From the NCBI RefSeq assembly GCF_020687765.1, contig NZ_JAJEWJ010000007.1:1-64000 (forward strand): 64,000 nt of DNA, in the 5' to 3' direction. Every line of letters starts with the position of its first letter. Positions within the stretch are counted from its first letter, which is position 1. The position numbers and the translations under genes were made by a program. This DNA is from Sphingobacterium sp. FBM7-1. GTDB taxonomy: Bacteria > Bacteroidota > Bacteroidia > Sphingobacteriales > Sphingobacteriaceae. The notes under the pieces were generated by a model, which did no database searches, was not told the DNA's origin, and saw nothing but the letters and a program-made list of their open reading frames with translations. This document shows, one piece after another, positions 8,912 to 17,709 of this stretch.

Positions 8912-9334
8912 ATGAACTGGGGACTAAAGATTATAATAGGATTAGGAGCTTTTATGCTATTTATCCTCAGCGCGGGGATATATATGGTAACACAAGACAC
9001 CGATACGTTGGAACATGAGGATTATTATGAAAAAAGCCTTGCTTATAATGAGGTTTATCAACGTAAACAAAACCTAATTGACGATAATGCACGTCCGACG
9101 GTAAGTGTCAAAAATGATACCCTACATATTATATTTAGTACATTGGATAATCGGGGCGATCTTACTTTGAAGCGGGCTTCGGATAGTAAATTGGATAAGA
9201 CCTTACCCTTTGTAACGCAAGGGCGGCACTATACATTACCGGTAAGTAGTTTTACTAAGGGTAGTTGGCAGCTAGAAATATCTTGGCAGCACGATGGGAC
9301 TCCCTATAGATCTGATCATAATTTGTATTTTTAA
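8912..9334 (+). CDS. ccoH: CcoH/FixH-family protein
   Basis: A 140-residue protein with one N-terminal membrane helix (about residues 5-25) followed by a conserved EDYYEKSLAYNEVYQRKQN segment, the FixH hallmark, and a small beta-rich periplasmic domain. FixH/CcoH is needed for cbb3 oxidase assembly. It lies 9 bases after ccoG and 2 bases before the next gene, so it is clearly in the operon. Confidence 0.9.
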   Translation: MNWGLKIIIGLGAFMLFILSAGIYMVTQDTDTLEHEDYYEKSLAYNEVYQRKQNLIDDNARPTVSVKNDTLHIIFSTLDNRGDLTLKRASDSKLDKTLPFVTQGRHYTLPVSSFTKGSWQLEISWQHDGTPYRSDHNLYF

Positions 9335-9336
9335 TT

Positions 9337-10029
9337 ATGACGTACCACTATTTAGCATTTTTTATGGGGCTGTTTGGGAGCATACATTGTGCAGTTATGT
9401 GTGGTCCATTATTGATCGCTATAAATGGCCAAATGGAATTATCGTGGAAGGTCGTATTTAACCGCATATTTTATCAGATGGGGCGTGTTTTTACTTACGG
9501 GATAATGGGGCTTTTTTTGGGAATAATAGGAAGTGTAGCCAGTGTACAAGGATGGCAGCAAGGATTGAGTATGATGGTGGGTGTTATATTGGTCGTGATG
9601 GGCTTGTTTTATTTGCTTGGAAAAAATACAAATGCGCTAACTCGCTTTCAAACAAAAGCCGTACAACCGTTTGCTAAATACATGGGGCGATGGCTCTATC
9701 GACCGGGTGGATCTCTCGTAGCGGGGATTTTAAACGGTATCTTACCCTGTGGAATGGTGTATATGGCATTGGCCTCCGCGATGAATGCAGATTCGCTTTC
9801 GGGTAGCTTTCTTTTTATGGTTCTTTTTGGTTTAGGAACGCTGCCTTTACTTTTTGTGGTTTCTTTGGCGGGGAACTTGTCCAAATCCATTTTTAAACGC
9901 GGATTCAACCGGATATTGCCCTTTCTTTATTTAATGATGGGTATCTGGTTTATCTTGAGGGGAGCGAACTTAGATATTCCTTACCTAAGTCCGTTATTAC
10001 ATATAGATGGCGCAATTGATTGCGTTTAA
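9337..10029 (+). CDS. SafE/UreH-like membrane protein linked to cbb3 assembly
   Basis: A 230-residue polytopic membrane protein (about six helices) of the sulfite exporter TauE/SafE or cytochrome-biogenesis transmembrane group. Its first helix carries the conserved SIHCAVMCGPL motif, a potential Cu-binding site, and a second conserved stretch NGILPCGMVYMALASA lies near residue 130. Such proteins regularly end cco operons in Bacteroidota, so a role in metal or redox handling during oxidase assembly is likely (inference). The Cu-ATPase CcoI and the small CcoS, often part of this cluster, are not found in this window. Confidence 0.8.
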   Translation: MTYHYLAFFMGLFGSIHCAVMCGPLLIAINGQMELSWKVVFNRIFYQMGRVFTYGIMGLFLGIIGSVASVQGWQQGLSMMVGVILVVMGLFYLLGKNTNALTRFQTKAVQPFAKYMGRWLYRPGGSLVAGILNGILPCGMVYMALASAMNADSLSGSFLFMVLFGLGTLPLLFVVSLAGNLSKSIFKRGFNRILPFLYLMMGIWFILRGANLDIPYLSPLLHIDGAIDCV

Positions 10030-10049
10030 AAAAACCATTAGAAAAGCTA

Positions 10050-11519
10050 TTAATCCGTTTCCTGCCATCCACCGCCAAGTGCTCTATATAAATCTACATA
10101 CGCTTCTAATTGTTTCTGGCGCAGGTCGACCAACGCAAGTTCACTGGATAACGCATTGCTTTGGGCAGTGATCACCTCGAGATAAGTTGCATAGTCACTC
10201 ATAAATAGTAGTGAAGCATTTTTAACCGCTAATTCGGAGTTTTCCACCCGTTTCCTAGCTAAGGCGATTTGCTCTTTCTGCTTTTCTACCGTAATGACAG
10301 CGTTTGACACCTCGTGTACAGCTTCCATAACCGTTTGTTGTAACTGCAGTTCTGTTTTTTCTCGTTCGATTTTTGAAACTTCCCAAGCATTCTTTAAACG
10401 TCCGTTTCTGAAGACCGGAGTCGTTATTCCACCCACAAATCCTCCGAGTAAAGCTCCAGGGATATTGTACCAATTTTTTGGCAGCATCGCGTTAGTACCT
10501 AGGACGCCACTAAGAGAAAGTTGCGGATAGCGCATTATTTGTCGGATGTTCATTTCGGCGTTCGCTGCAATAAGCGCATATTCCGCGCGTTTGATATCTG
10601 GCCGATTTCTGACAATTGCTACCGGCGATCCCAAAGTGATGCTCTTTTTAATGTTCATTAGACTGTCGATTTGAAAACCTCTGGTAATGACATTCGGCAT
10701 TTCGCCAATTAAAATATTGAGCGCGTTTTCTTGCAGAGCGATCTCTTTCTCCAACTCTGGGATAAGGGACGCAGCAACTAATCGCTGTGATTCCGTTTGC
10801 TGGATGGCCAATGCCGTGATCTCTCCGGCGTCATACTGCAATTGGATCATACGTAATGTGCTATCATTCAGTCGTAAATTTCGTTTAGCAACTTCAATCT
10901 GTGCGTCAAGCATAATAAGATTGAAATAGCCTTTGGCAACATCTGCCACTAATTTAGTTTGGATGGCATTTTTAGCTTCAAAAGAGTCGAGAAAATCTGA
11001 TTTTAACGCATCTTGCTGATGCGCAATTCTGCCCCATATATCGAGTTCCCAACTAAACTCCAATCCGGCCGAAAATTGTGATTGATGAGCATACAAGTTC
11101 TCAGGCGCCTCCTTACCATTTTTACTATACCAATTGGAAGAAGGGTTGCTGTAAAAATCCCTCGAGCGGTATTGTTTATTCACCGTAGCGATATTACCAT
11201 CTATAGACGGAAGGTATTCTAGCTTGTTCTGTCTTAAGTTACGATTAGCGATTTCAATATTCTTTAGCGCCGTTCGCATATCATAATTATTCACAAGTGC
11301 TGTGTCAATCAGTTTTATGAGCTGCGGATCATTAAAAAAATCACGCCAGGAAACCTGGGGGAATGTGATGGTGTCCGGCTGATAGGTCAATGTATCTCCT
11401 CGAAAACTTTCAGGGAGATTTAATTTTGGTTGAACATATCGCTTACCGACTTTACACCCCGATAAGCTGATCAATATTGTCGTAATATATAGGAGATATT
11501 TCACTTTCATAATGTTCAT
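10050..11519 (-). CDS. RND efflux outer-membrane factor, NodT/OprM family lipoprotein
   Basis: A 489-residue outer-membrane lipoprotein: signal peptide with lipobox LSGC (Cys22), the family start VGKRYVQPKLNLPESF, and two TolC-like repeats of coiled-coil and barrel strands, with FSWELDIWGR in the first and a PDIKRAEYAL segment between them. It forms the outer-membrane channel of the tripartite pump. It lies 3 bases after the pump gene and is the last gene of the leftward adaptor-pump-channel operon. Confidence 0.93.
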   Translation of the reverse strand: MNIMKVKYLLYITTILISLSGCKVGKRYVQPKLNLPESFRGDTLTYQPDTITFPQVSWRDFFNDPQLIKLIDTALVNNYDMRTALKNIEIANRNLRQNKLEYLPSIDGNIATVNKQYRSRDFYSNPSSNWYSKNGKEAPENLYAHQSQFSAGLEFSWELDIWGRIAHQQDALKSDFLDSFEAKNAIQTKLVADVAKGYFNLIMLDAQIEVAKRNLRLNDSTLRMIQLQYDAGEITALAIQQTESQRLVAASLIPELEKEIALQENALNILIGEMPNVITRGFQIDSLMNIKKSITLGSPVAIVRNRPDIKRAEYALIAANAEMNIRQIMRYPQLSLSGVLGTNAMLPKNWYNIPGALLGGFVGGITTPVFRNGRLKNAWEVSKIEREKTELQLQQTVMEAVHEVSNAVITVEKQKEQIALARKRVENSELAVKNASLLFMSDYATYLEVITAQSNALSSELALVDLRQKQLEAYVDLYRALGGGWQETD

Positions 11520-11522
11520 GCG

Positions 11523-14500
11523 TTATTCGTCTGATGATTTAAGCTTCTCTCTTACTTTTTCATCTAAAGTCTTAAAGACCATAAATAAAACAGGGATGAT
11601 AAATATACCGAGTATTACTCCCGAGAGCATACCTCCAGCGGCGCTAAAGCTAATAGAATGATTACCAATAGCAGAGGGGCCAACACTCCACATAAGGGGT
11701 ACTAACCCTGCAACGAATGCAAGAGAGGTCATGAGAATAGGGCGGAGACGCAATTTAGCGCCCATAATGGCTGCATCATAAATACTCATCCCTTTGTTGC
11801 GCTGTTGCACCGCAAACTCTACAATAAGAATCGCGTTTTTGGCTAATAACCCAATGAGCATAATGAGCCCTACCTGCACATAAATGTTGTTTTGTAACCC
11901 TACTATCCAGATGGTCGAGAATACCCCAATTAGGCCCACGGGAACCGATAGTAAAACGGCCCATGGAAGGATATAGCTTTCATATTGTGCGGCCAATAAA
12001 AAATAAATAAAGATAAAAGAGAGCCCAAAAATTAGGATCGTCTGTGTACCAGCCTTGCTTTCTTCATAGGCCATTCCGGTCCACTCATAACCATAGTTGG
12101 CAGGAAGTTCAGTGGTAGCTAGCTGTTCAATGGCCGTCATCGCATCGCCCGTACTGTATCCGGAGGCCGGTGTGGCGTTCACGGTAATTGAATTATATAA
12201 ATTATATCTAGAAACTGATTCCGGTCCGATCACCTTATTTAAGGTCATCAATGTTCCTACGGGAACCATTTTTCCTTCTTTATTGCGGACAAAAATGGAG
12301 TTAAGGGACTCGGGATCTGATCGGTAATCGAAATCGGCTTGTAAATACACTCGGTAGGTTCTGCCGAAGCGATTGAAGTCTCCGCCTTTCACACGCGCGA
12401 AGTACAAGCGAATGGTACTCATCATCTCGCGAATGTCAACACCTAAGCTTTTGGCTTTGACCACGTCAATATCCGCTTCAAACTGCGGAAAATTAGATTT
12501 AAACGTAGTGTATGCATTGCCGACTTCAGGGAGGCTATTAATCTGGCGAATGAAAGTGTCAGCGACAAGGTCAAAATCACGGATATCACCGCCCAAACGA
12601 TCTTGTAATACCAGCTCCAACCCTGCAAACTCACCGAAACCCTGCACAGTAGGGCGAGGAAACACTGTAAATGTGGCCTCGTCTATTCGCGAGAGGTCGG
12701 CTCGAACTGTATCCATAAATGCTTGAATAGATTTGATGTGAGAACGTTGTTTATGAGGCTTGAGGTTAATATAACCCGCCGCGAACGCCGGACTGACGCC
12801 GCCATCTAAGGCGTTGAAACCGGAAACAGTCGTCATACCTGCAATATCTTCTCGCTTCTTTAAAATACTATCTGCTTTGCGTAAAACAGCAGTCGTTCTA
12901 GCTAGGGATGCACCAGGAGGCATGGCTAATGAATAGGTGACGAAGCTATCATCCTCAGTAGGAATAAAACTCTTCGGAGTATTCATTAAAAATACTGCGC
13001 CGATTAGTGTGATAATAGCTAAACCTAGGAAAGCAATCTTCTGGTGATTAAGCAAGTATTTTACACCTACAATATAACGATCGGTGAATCTGTCGAAGGA
13101 ATTATTAAACGCCCTGAAGAATCGTGTTTTATATTTTTGGAAGGTGTTGAGTTTTTTTTCCTCTTCAATCTGTTGTGGGTGTACCGGTTTGAGTAATAAA
13201 GCACACAGCGCAGGAGAGAGCGTTAACGCGTTTACTGCTGATATTAATATTGCCGTGGCTAAGGTATATGCAAACTGCTGATAGAAGATACCGGCAGGGC
13301 CCGTCATAAAGCCTACGGGAAGAAATACAGCAGCCATCACCATCGTAATTGAAAGAATAGCCGTTGTGATCTCCGACATGGTCTGTATCGTAGCTTCTTT
13401 TGCTTTCAAACCCGTCTCATGCATTTTTTGATGGATTGCCTCCACGACGACGATAGCGTCATCCACTACAATACCGATAGCTAACACAAGCGCGAACATC
13501 GTCAGCACATTCAGCGAGAAACCAAATAAATTTAGAAAGAAAAAAGTTCCGATAAGCGATACGGGTATGGCGATAGCCGGAATTAAGGTAGAACGAAAGT
13601 CTTGTAGGAAGATGAAGACAATAATAAATACCAAAATAAAAGCTTCAAAAAGAGTATGCTTTACTTGATTTATAGATTCGTCAATCTGGTCCCTTACACT
13701 GTAGGATATTTCGTAGTGCATACCTTTTGGAAATGCCGTTGAAATTTCCGCCAATACTTTTCGAACTTCTTGGTCTATCGCATGTGCATTGGAACCACTA
13801 GTTTGTGTAATATTAAGCGTCAACCCGGGGTACCCGTTAACTTTATTATCACTATTCAAGTTTGTGGCGCCAAATTCTATACGAGCAATATCTTTTAAGT
13901 ATAAAACGGAACCGTCAACATTCGTTTTGATGACCATATTCTCAAATTCTTCGGGTTGGGAAAAGCGCCCCTTGTGGCGGATTACCGTCTCGAAGACTTC
14001 GTCTGTAGCTTCCCCAAATTTACCGGGTGCCATTTCAAAGTTCTGGTCACTTAATGCTTTCGTAATATCCTGTGGAACTAGATTGTATAGTGCTAATTTT
14101 TCGGGGTTTAACCATACCCGCATCGAGTAGTCCCGCGCACCGACCCTTGCTACCTGTGCAACGCCGTCTACCCGCAAGAGCGGCCGAATCATGTTGATTT
14201 GGGCATATGCTTGTAAAAACGTTTCGTCGTAAATGGAATCCTTATGGTCCGAGTAAAGGTTGATCGTCATAATAGCACCACTCTGTCTTGGTTGCACAAT
14301 GATACCATTTTCATTTACCTCGGAAGGGATAGTAGATATGGCTCGAGAAATACGGGTTTGTACGTTAACCGAAGCAATATCTGGATTGGTGCCGGTCTTG
14401 AAAAACACCTGTATACTGCCGGAGCCTGAATTTGTAGCGGTTGACCTTATATAGGTCATATCTTCGACCCCATTAATGGCTTCTTCCACGGGTAGTAACA

Positions 14501-14681
14501 CACTTTCGGCAACTGTTTCGGAGTTTGCCCCGGGGTAGCTTAATGATACTACCACACTAGGGGGAGCGATTTCGGGAAACCTACTCACGGGGAGTATCAT
14601 CATACCTACCAAGCCAAGAATAACTAAAATTAAGGATACAACCGTGGCTAGGACCGGCCTATTTATAAATGTTTTTAACAT
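11523..14681 (-). CDS. RND multidrug efflux permease, HAE1 (AcrB-like) family
   Basis: A 1052-residue inner-membrane proton/drug antiporter with the standard 12-helix layout: one N-terminal helix ([20 protein letters not shown]), two large periplasmic loops, and helices 2-6 and 8-12. The paired membrane aspartates for proton relay are in [15 protein letters not shown], and FRPTLMT-like ([18 protein letters not shown]) and [11 protein letters not shown] family motifs are present. Length equals AcrB. Substrates cannot be told from sequence, but HAE1 pumps export hydrophobic drugs and detergents. It lies 63 bases after the adaptor gene. No local repressor gene is adjacent. Confidence 0.96.
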   Translation of the reverse strand: MLKTFINRPVLATVVSLILVILGLVGMMILPVSRFPEIAPPSVVVSLSYPGANSETVAESVLLPVEEAINGVEDMTYIRSTATNSGSGSIQVFFKTGTNPDIASVNVQTRISRAISTIPSEVNENGIIVQPRQSGAIMTINLYSDHKDSIYDETFLQAYAQINMIRPLLRVDGVAQVARVGARDYSMRVWLNPEKLALYNLVPQDITKALSDQNFEMAPGKFGEATDEVFETVIRHKGRFSQPEEFENMVIKTNVDGSVLYLKDIARIEFGATNLNSDNKVNGYPGLTLNITQTSGSNAHAIDQEVRKVLAEISTAFPKGMHYEISYSVRDQIDESINQVKHTLFEAFILVFIIVFIFLQDFRSTLIPAIAIPVSLIGTFFFLNLFGFSLNVLTMFALVLAIGIVVDDAIVVVEAIHQKMHETGLKAKEATIQTMSEITTAILSITMVMAAVFLPVGFMTGPAGIFYQQFAYTLATAILISAVNALTLSPALCALLLKPVHPQQIEEEKKLNTFQKYKTRFFRAFNNSFDRFTDRYIVGVKYLLNHQKIAFLGLAIITLIGAVFLMNTPKSFIPTEDDSFVTYSLAMPPGASLARTTAVLRKADSILKKREDIAGMTTVSGFNALDGGVSPAFAAGYINLKPHKQRSHIKSIQAFMDTVRADLSRIDEATFTVFPRPTVQGFGEFAGLELVLQDRLGGDIRDFDLVADTFIRQINSLPEVGNAYTTFKSNFPQFEADIDVVKAKSLGVDIREMMSTIRLYFARVKGGDFNRFGRTYRVYLQADFDYRSDPESLNSIFVRNKEGKMVPVGTLMTLNKVIGPESVSRYNLYNSITVNATPASGYSTGDAMTAIEQLATTELPANYGYEWTGMAYEESKAGTQTILIFGLSFIFIYFLLAAQYESYILPWAVLLSVPVGLIGVFSTIWIVGLQNNIYVQVGLIMLIGLLAKNAILIVEFAVQQRNKGMSIYDAAIMGAKLRLRPILMTSLAFVAGLVPLMWSVGPSAIGNHSISFSAAGGMLSGVILGIFIIPVLFMVFKTLDEKVREKLKSSDE

Positions 14682-14744
14682 GTAACGATACGTTTAAACT
14701 TACCTGATAAAAAGGGGAAATGCGGATAATGAAGACCACCAGAA

Positions 14745-15899
14745 TTATTGCTGGATTGGCGTCACGGTGGAGCCATCCGTAATTTTATCAATTCCCGAAA
14801 GCAGGACTCTATCCCCGATGTTAAGGCCCGAGACAATATAATTATCTTTACTTGTACCTTCTATTTTAATAGAACGACGTTCTACCTGATTATTATCATT
14901 CAAGGTGTACACAAAGGTTCTATCTTGTAGTGAACTGGTAGCCACTTGCGGAATTTGAATAACTCCCTTTTTGGTCTCCGATATTTTTAATGTACCTGTA
15001 CTACCATTTCTTAAAATATTGTTCTCGTTTGGAAAGGAAGCCCGTAAAGATATTGCTCCAGTTGTGCGATCCACCTGACCATCAATCGCGTCTACAATAC
15101 CTTTTTCTCTGTATTCTTCGCCATCCGCAAGAATTAAAGTCGCTTCTGGAAAAACAAGTCTGTTTTTGGAATTTTTGACGCCACGTAAGCTATCTTCCCG
15201 TGCTTTAATTTTCGAAAAATATAGGAAATCGGACTCGTTCATCGAAAAATAAACGTACACCTCTTGTACATCGGATAATACCGTCATGGGCTCTTTATCC
15301 CCCTTTGTTACCAAATTTCCTATTCTTTTTGGAATTCTTCCAATGTATCCGCTGACGGGAGCGGTAAGAACGGTAAACTCCTTGCTGATTTCTGCATTTC
15401 TAACCTCGGCCGCTGCTTGGTCAAGGGAAGCCTTAGCCACATCGTAATCTGACATTACCTTTCTGAGCCGGACCTCGGATATTACATCGTTTTCTACCAA
15501 AGGTCTCAGACGTTCCACTTCTAACTTTGCATTTTCTAACTTGGCTTTAGCGACATTTTGATTAGCAACTGCATTATTGAGACCTTCTTGGTAGACCGAA
15601 GCGTCTATTTTAAATAATTTTTGCCCTTTTTCTACATATTGTCCCTCATCTACATATATTTCTTGTAGTATTCCTTCCACCTGAGGTCTAATTTCAACAT
15701 TTACTTTTCCTTCTATTGTTCCCAGATAGTCCTTCACGGTAACGGCACTACTTGTATCCACGGTATGGACAGGTAAGGCCAGGGGCTTATTTGCGGTATC
15801 CTCCGATTTACTGGTGCTACAACTTAGAACGGTAGCCGTAGCCACTGTAAATAAGCATGCATATAGAAGTTGTTTTTGCTTCGAATTATTCGTACTCAT
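14745..15899 (-). CDS. RND efflux periplasmic adaptor, AcrA-type lipoprotein
   Basis: A 384-residue membrane-fusion protein with a lipoprotein signal (VLSCS lipobox near residue 27). It has the barrel-sandwich/lipoyl motif VEIRPQVEGILQEIYVDEG, a coiled-coil hairpin (about residues 110-180), the second lipoyl half FTVLTAPVSGYIGR and a beta-barrel domain. It bridges the pump and outer-membrane factor in the periplasm. It is first in the leftward operon; the 174-base divergent region to cls holds its promoter. Confidence 0.94.
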   Translation of the reverse strand: MSTNNSKQKQLLYACLFTVATATVLSCSTSKSEDTANKPLALPVHTVDTSSAVTVKDYLGTIEGKVNVEIRPQVEGILQEIYVDEGQYVEKGQKLFKIDASVYQEGLNNAVANQNVAKAKLENAKLEVERLRPLVENDVISEVRLRKVMSDYDVAKASLDQAAAEVRNAEISKEFTVLTAPVSGYIGRIPKRIGNLVTKGDKEPMTVLSDVQEVYVYFSMNESDFLYFSKIKAREDSLRGVKNSKNRLVFPEATLILADGEEYREKGIVDAIDGQVDRTTGAISLRASFPNENNILRNGSTGTLKISETKKGVIQIPQVATSSLQDRTFVYTLNDNNQVERRSIKIEGTSKDNYIVSGLNIGDRVLLSGIDKITDGSTVTPIQQ

Positions 15900-15990
15900 T
15901 TTTTTAATTATATCTTGTCAATTTCTGTTTTAATGTAACGGTTTAGTTACAGCTGACATGCAATTATAACATTTCTCGGTGAGAATAGTT

Positions 15991-16032
15991 GTTCGTTTAA
16001 CAATTCTTAACGTACGTTTTGGGTTCGTTTAA
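15991..16032. repeat. Spaced direct repeat GTTCGTTTAA in the RND/cls divergent region
   Basis: GTTCGTTTAA occurs at 15991-16000 and again at 16023-16032, 32 bases apart (about three helical turns), between the leftward RND operon and the rightward cls gene. It could be a paired regulator site; that is inference. Confidence 0.35.
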
Positions 16033-16073
16033 TTCGGTTAAAAGACCTATTTTTATCTTAGGTTATTTACTAT

Positions 16074-17552
16074 ATGGAATTTGCGCAGGAAATCTTTAGT
16101 TTTTTGAAGCAGTGGTATTGGATGCCTATTGTCTTTTTATATATAGGAACTATTAGTACGATTTTAATCGAAAATCGAAACCCGACAAAAACGCTATCCT
16201 GGATTTTAGTTATTATTTTTTTACCTGTTATTGGTTTATTGTTCTATTATTTTTTTGGGCAGAAATTTAACAAGGTACAACGTTTGAAACGGGTAAATGA
16301 TATGCAGATGATGCGTCTACAAAAGGAATGGGATCGTCTGGAGGGCTACATGGATCAAAATATTATTCGTATTAGTAGCCGGATAGGTACGCTTGCCCGT
16401 GTATTTACTTTTTTAAAAAATGAACGTGTATCGTCTCCAACCACTGGAAACTGTGTGAAATTGCTCATCAATGGGGAAGAGAAGTTTCCAGACTTTATAA
16501 AATCCTTACATGGGGCCAAACATTCCATCCATTTGGAATACTATATTTTCGAAGTGGATACGATCGGGAAAGAAATCCTAGGTATTTTAGAAGCAAAAGC
16601 ACGGGAAGGCGTTTTTGTACGCTTATTGATAGATGGTATCGGTTCACCGGCATTGGTGCGGCATCTGTCACGTAGAAAGGATTTGAATTTTGAGTTCCGA
16701 CCGTTTTTTCCCGTCACCTTCACATCCATGGGTAATAGTAATTTTCGAAACCATCGGAAGATTGGGATCATTGACGGAGAAATAGGCTATATCGGTGGAA
16801 TTAATATTTCTGATCGATATATTAATCAACGGGGGGATAGTGCTGCTGTCTTTTGGCGTGATACGTCTTTAAAGATAGAGGGGCCGGCAGTTACTATGCT
16901 TCAAATTGGATTTTGGAATTCTTGGAATATAGCTGAAGGAACACCTTTTCAATTAAATGAGGGATATTTGCTCCATCGCTTACCGGCTGTTGAAAAAAAG
17001 GGAAGTGCTGCAGTTTCTTTTGTGGAGAGTGATCCTGGATCGAGGGGGCCTTTCAATATGGAAGCTATTCTGGTAGGCTTAGGGGAGGCCGACAAAAAAA
17101 TTCAGCTGGTTACTCCTTATTATGTGCCTAGTGACGAGTTATCAACCGCGCTAAAAATAGCGGCAGCCGCGGGATTAGAAGTTGAGCTGATGTTGCCCGA
17201 AAAATCCGATTCTTTTATCGTACAGCATGCTAGTCTTTCGTTCATCAAGCCCTTATTGGAACGGGGGGTAAAGGTCTATTTCTACAAGAAGGGTTTTATT
17301 CACGCGAAAACAATCAATATTGACGGGAAGCTTTCTTATATCGGAACCGTTAATCTAGATACACGGAGTTTTTATATTAATTACGAGATAGCTGCTGTTG
17401 TTTCAGATCCGACACTGTGTGGGCAATTGGAAGAGCAGTTTGAAATTGATAAAGCGGATTGCACACTGATGACACTCGCCGAATGGAAAAAGAGAAACAT
17501 ATGGAAACGGGGACTTGATTCGGTATGTAGATTACTTGCACCGTTGTTGTAA
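16074..17552 (+). CDS. cls: Cardiolipin synthase, phospholipase D superfamily
   Basis: A 492-residue protein with two N-terminal membrane helices (about residues 15-33 and 43-62) and two PLD catalytic motifs, HRKIGIIDG near residue 226 and HAKTINIDG near 410 (HxKx4D). Length and layout match bacterial ClsA. It joins two phosphatidylglycerol molecules, or a PG and another phospholipid, to form cardiolipin in the inner membrane. It is a single gene, divergent from the RND operon. Confidence 0.93.
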   Translation: MEFAQEIFSFLKQWYWMPIVFLYIGTISTILIENRNPTKTLSWILVIIFLPVIGLLFYYFFGQKFNKVQRLKRVNDMQMMRLQKEWDRLEGYMDQNIIRISSRIGTLARVFTFLKNERVSSPTTGNCVKLLINGEEKFPDFIKSLHGAKHSIHLEYYIFEVDTIGKEILGILEAKAREGVFVRLLIDGIGSPALVRHLSRRKDLNFEFRPFFPVTFTSMGNSNFRNHRKIGIIDGEIGYIGGINISDRYINQRGDSAAVFWRDTSLKIEGPAVTMLQIGFWNSWNIAEGTPFQLNEGYLLHRLPAVEKKGSAAVSFVESDPGSRGPFNMEAILVGLGEADKKIQLVTPYYVPSDELSTALKIAAAAGLEVELMLPEKSDSFIVQHASLSFIKPLLERGVKVYFYKKGFIHAKTINIDGKLSYIGTVNLDTRSFYINYEIAAVVSDPTLCGQLEEQFEIDKADCTLMTLAEWKKRNIWKRGLDSVCRLLAPLL

Positions 17553-17682
17553 ATCATAAAAGTCGGCTGAGGCCAACAAGTATGATACTTGTATAAAGAT
17601 GTGTTTAGTTGGTATGCATAGGAGATTACTATTGATAATTTTTATGATTCGTTTCGTGAATGTAAAACATTTTATTTAGGTT

Positions 17683-17690
17683 TAACTTTG
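17683..17690 (+). promoter_or_regulatory. -7 box for the gene at 17710
   Basis: TAACTTTG fits TAnnTTTG and lies 19 bases before the start codon, which implies a very short leader. No clear TTTG lies at the expected distance upstream. Confidence 0.4.
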
Positions 17691-17709
17691 AGAAAAAAAC
17701 TGTATTTAC

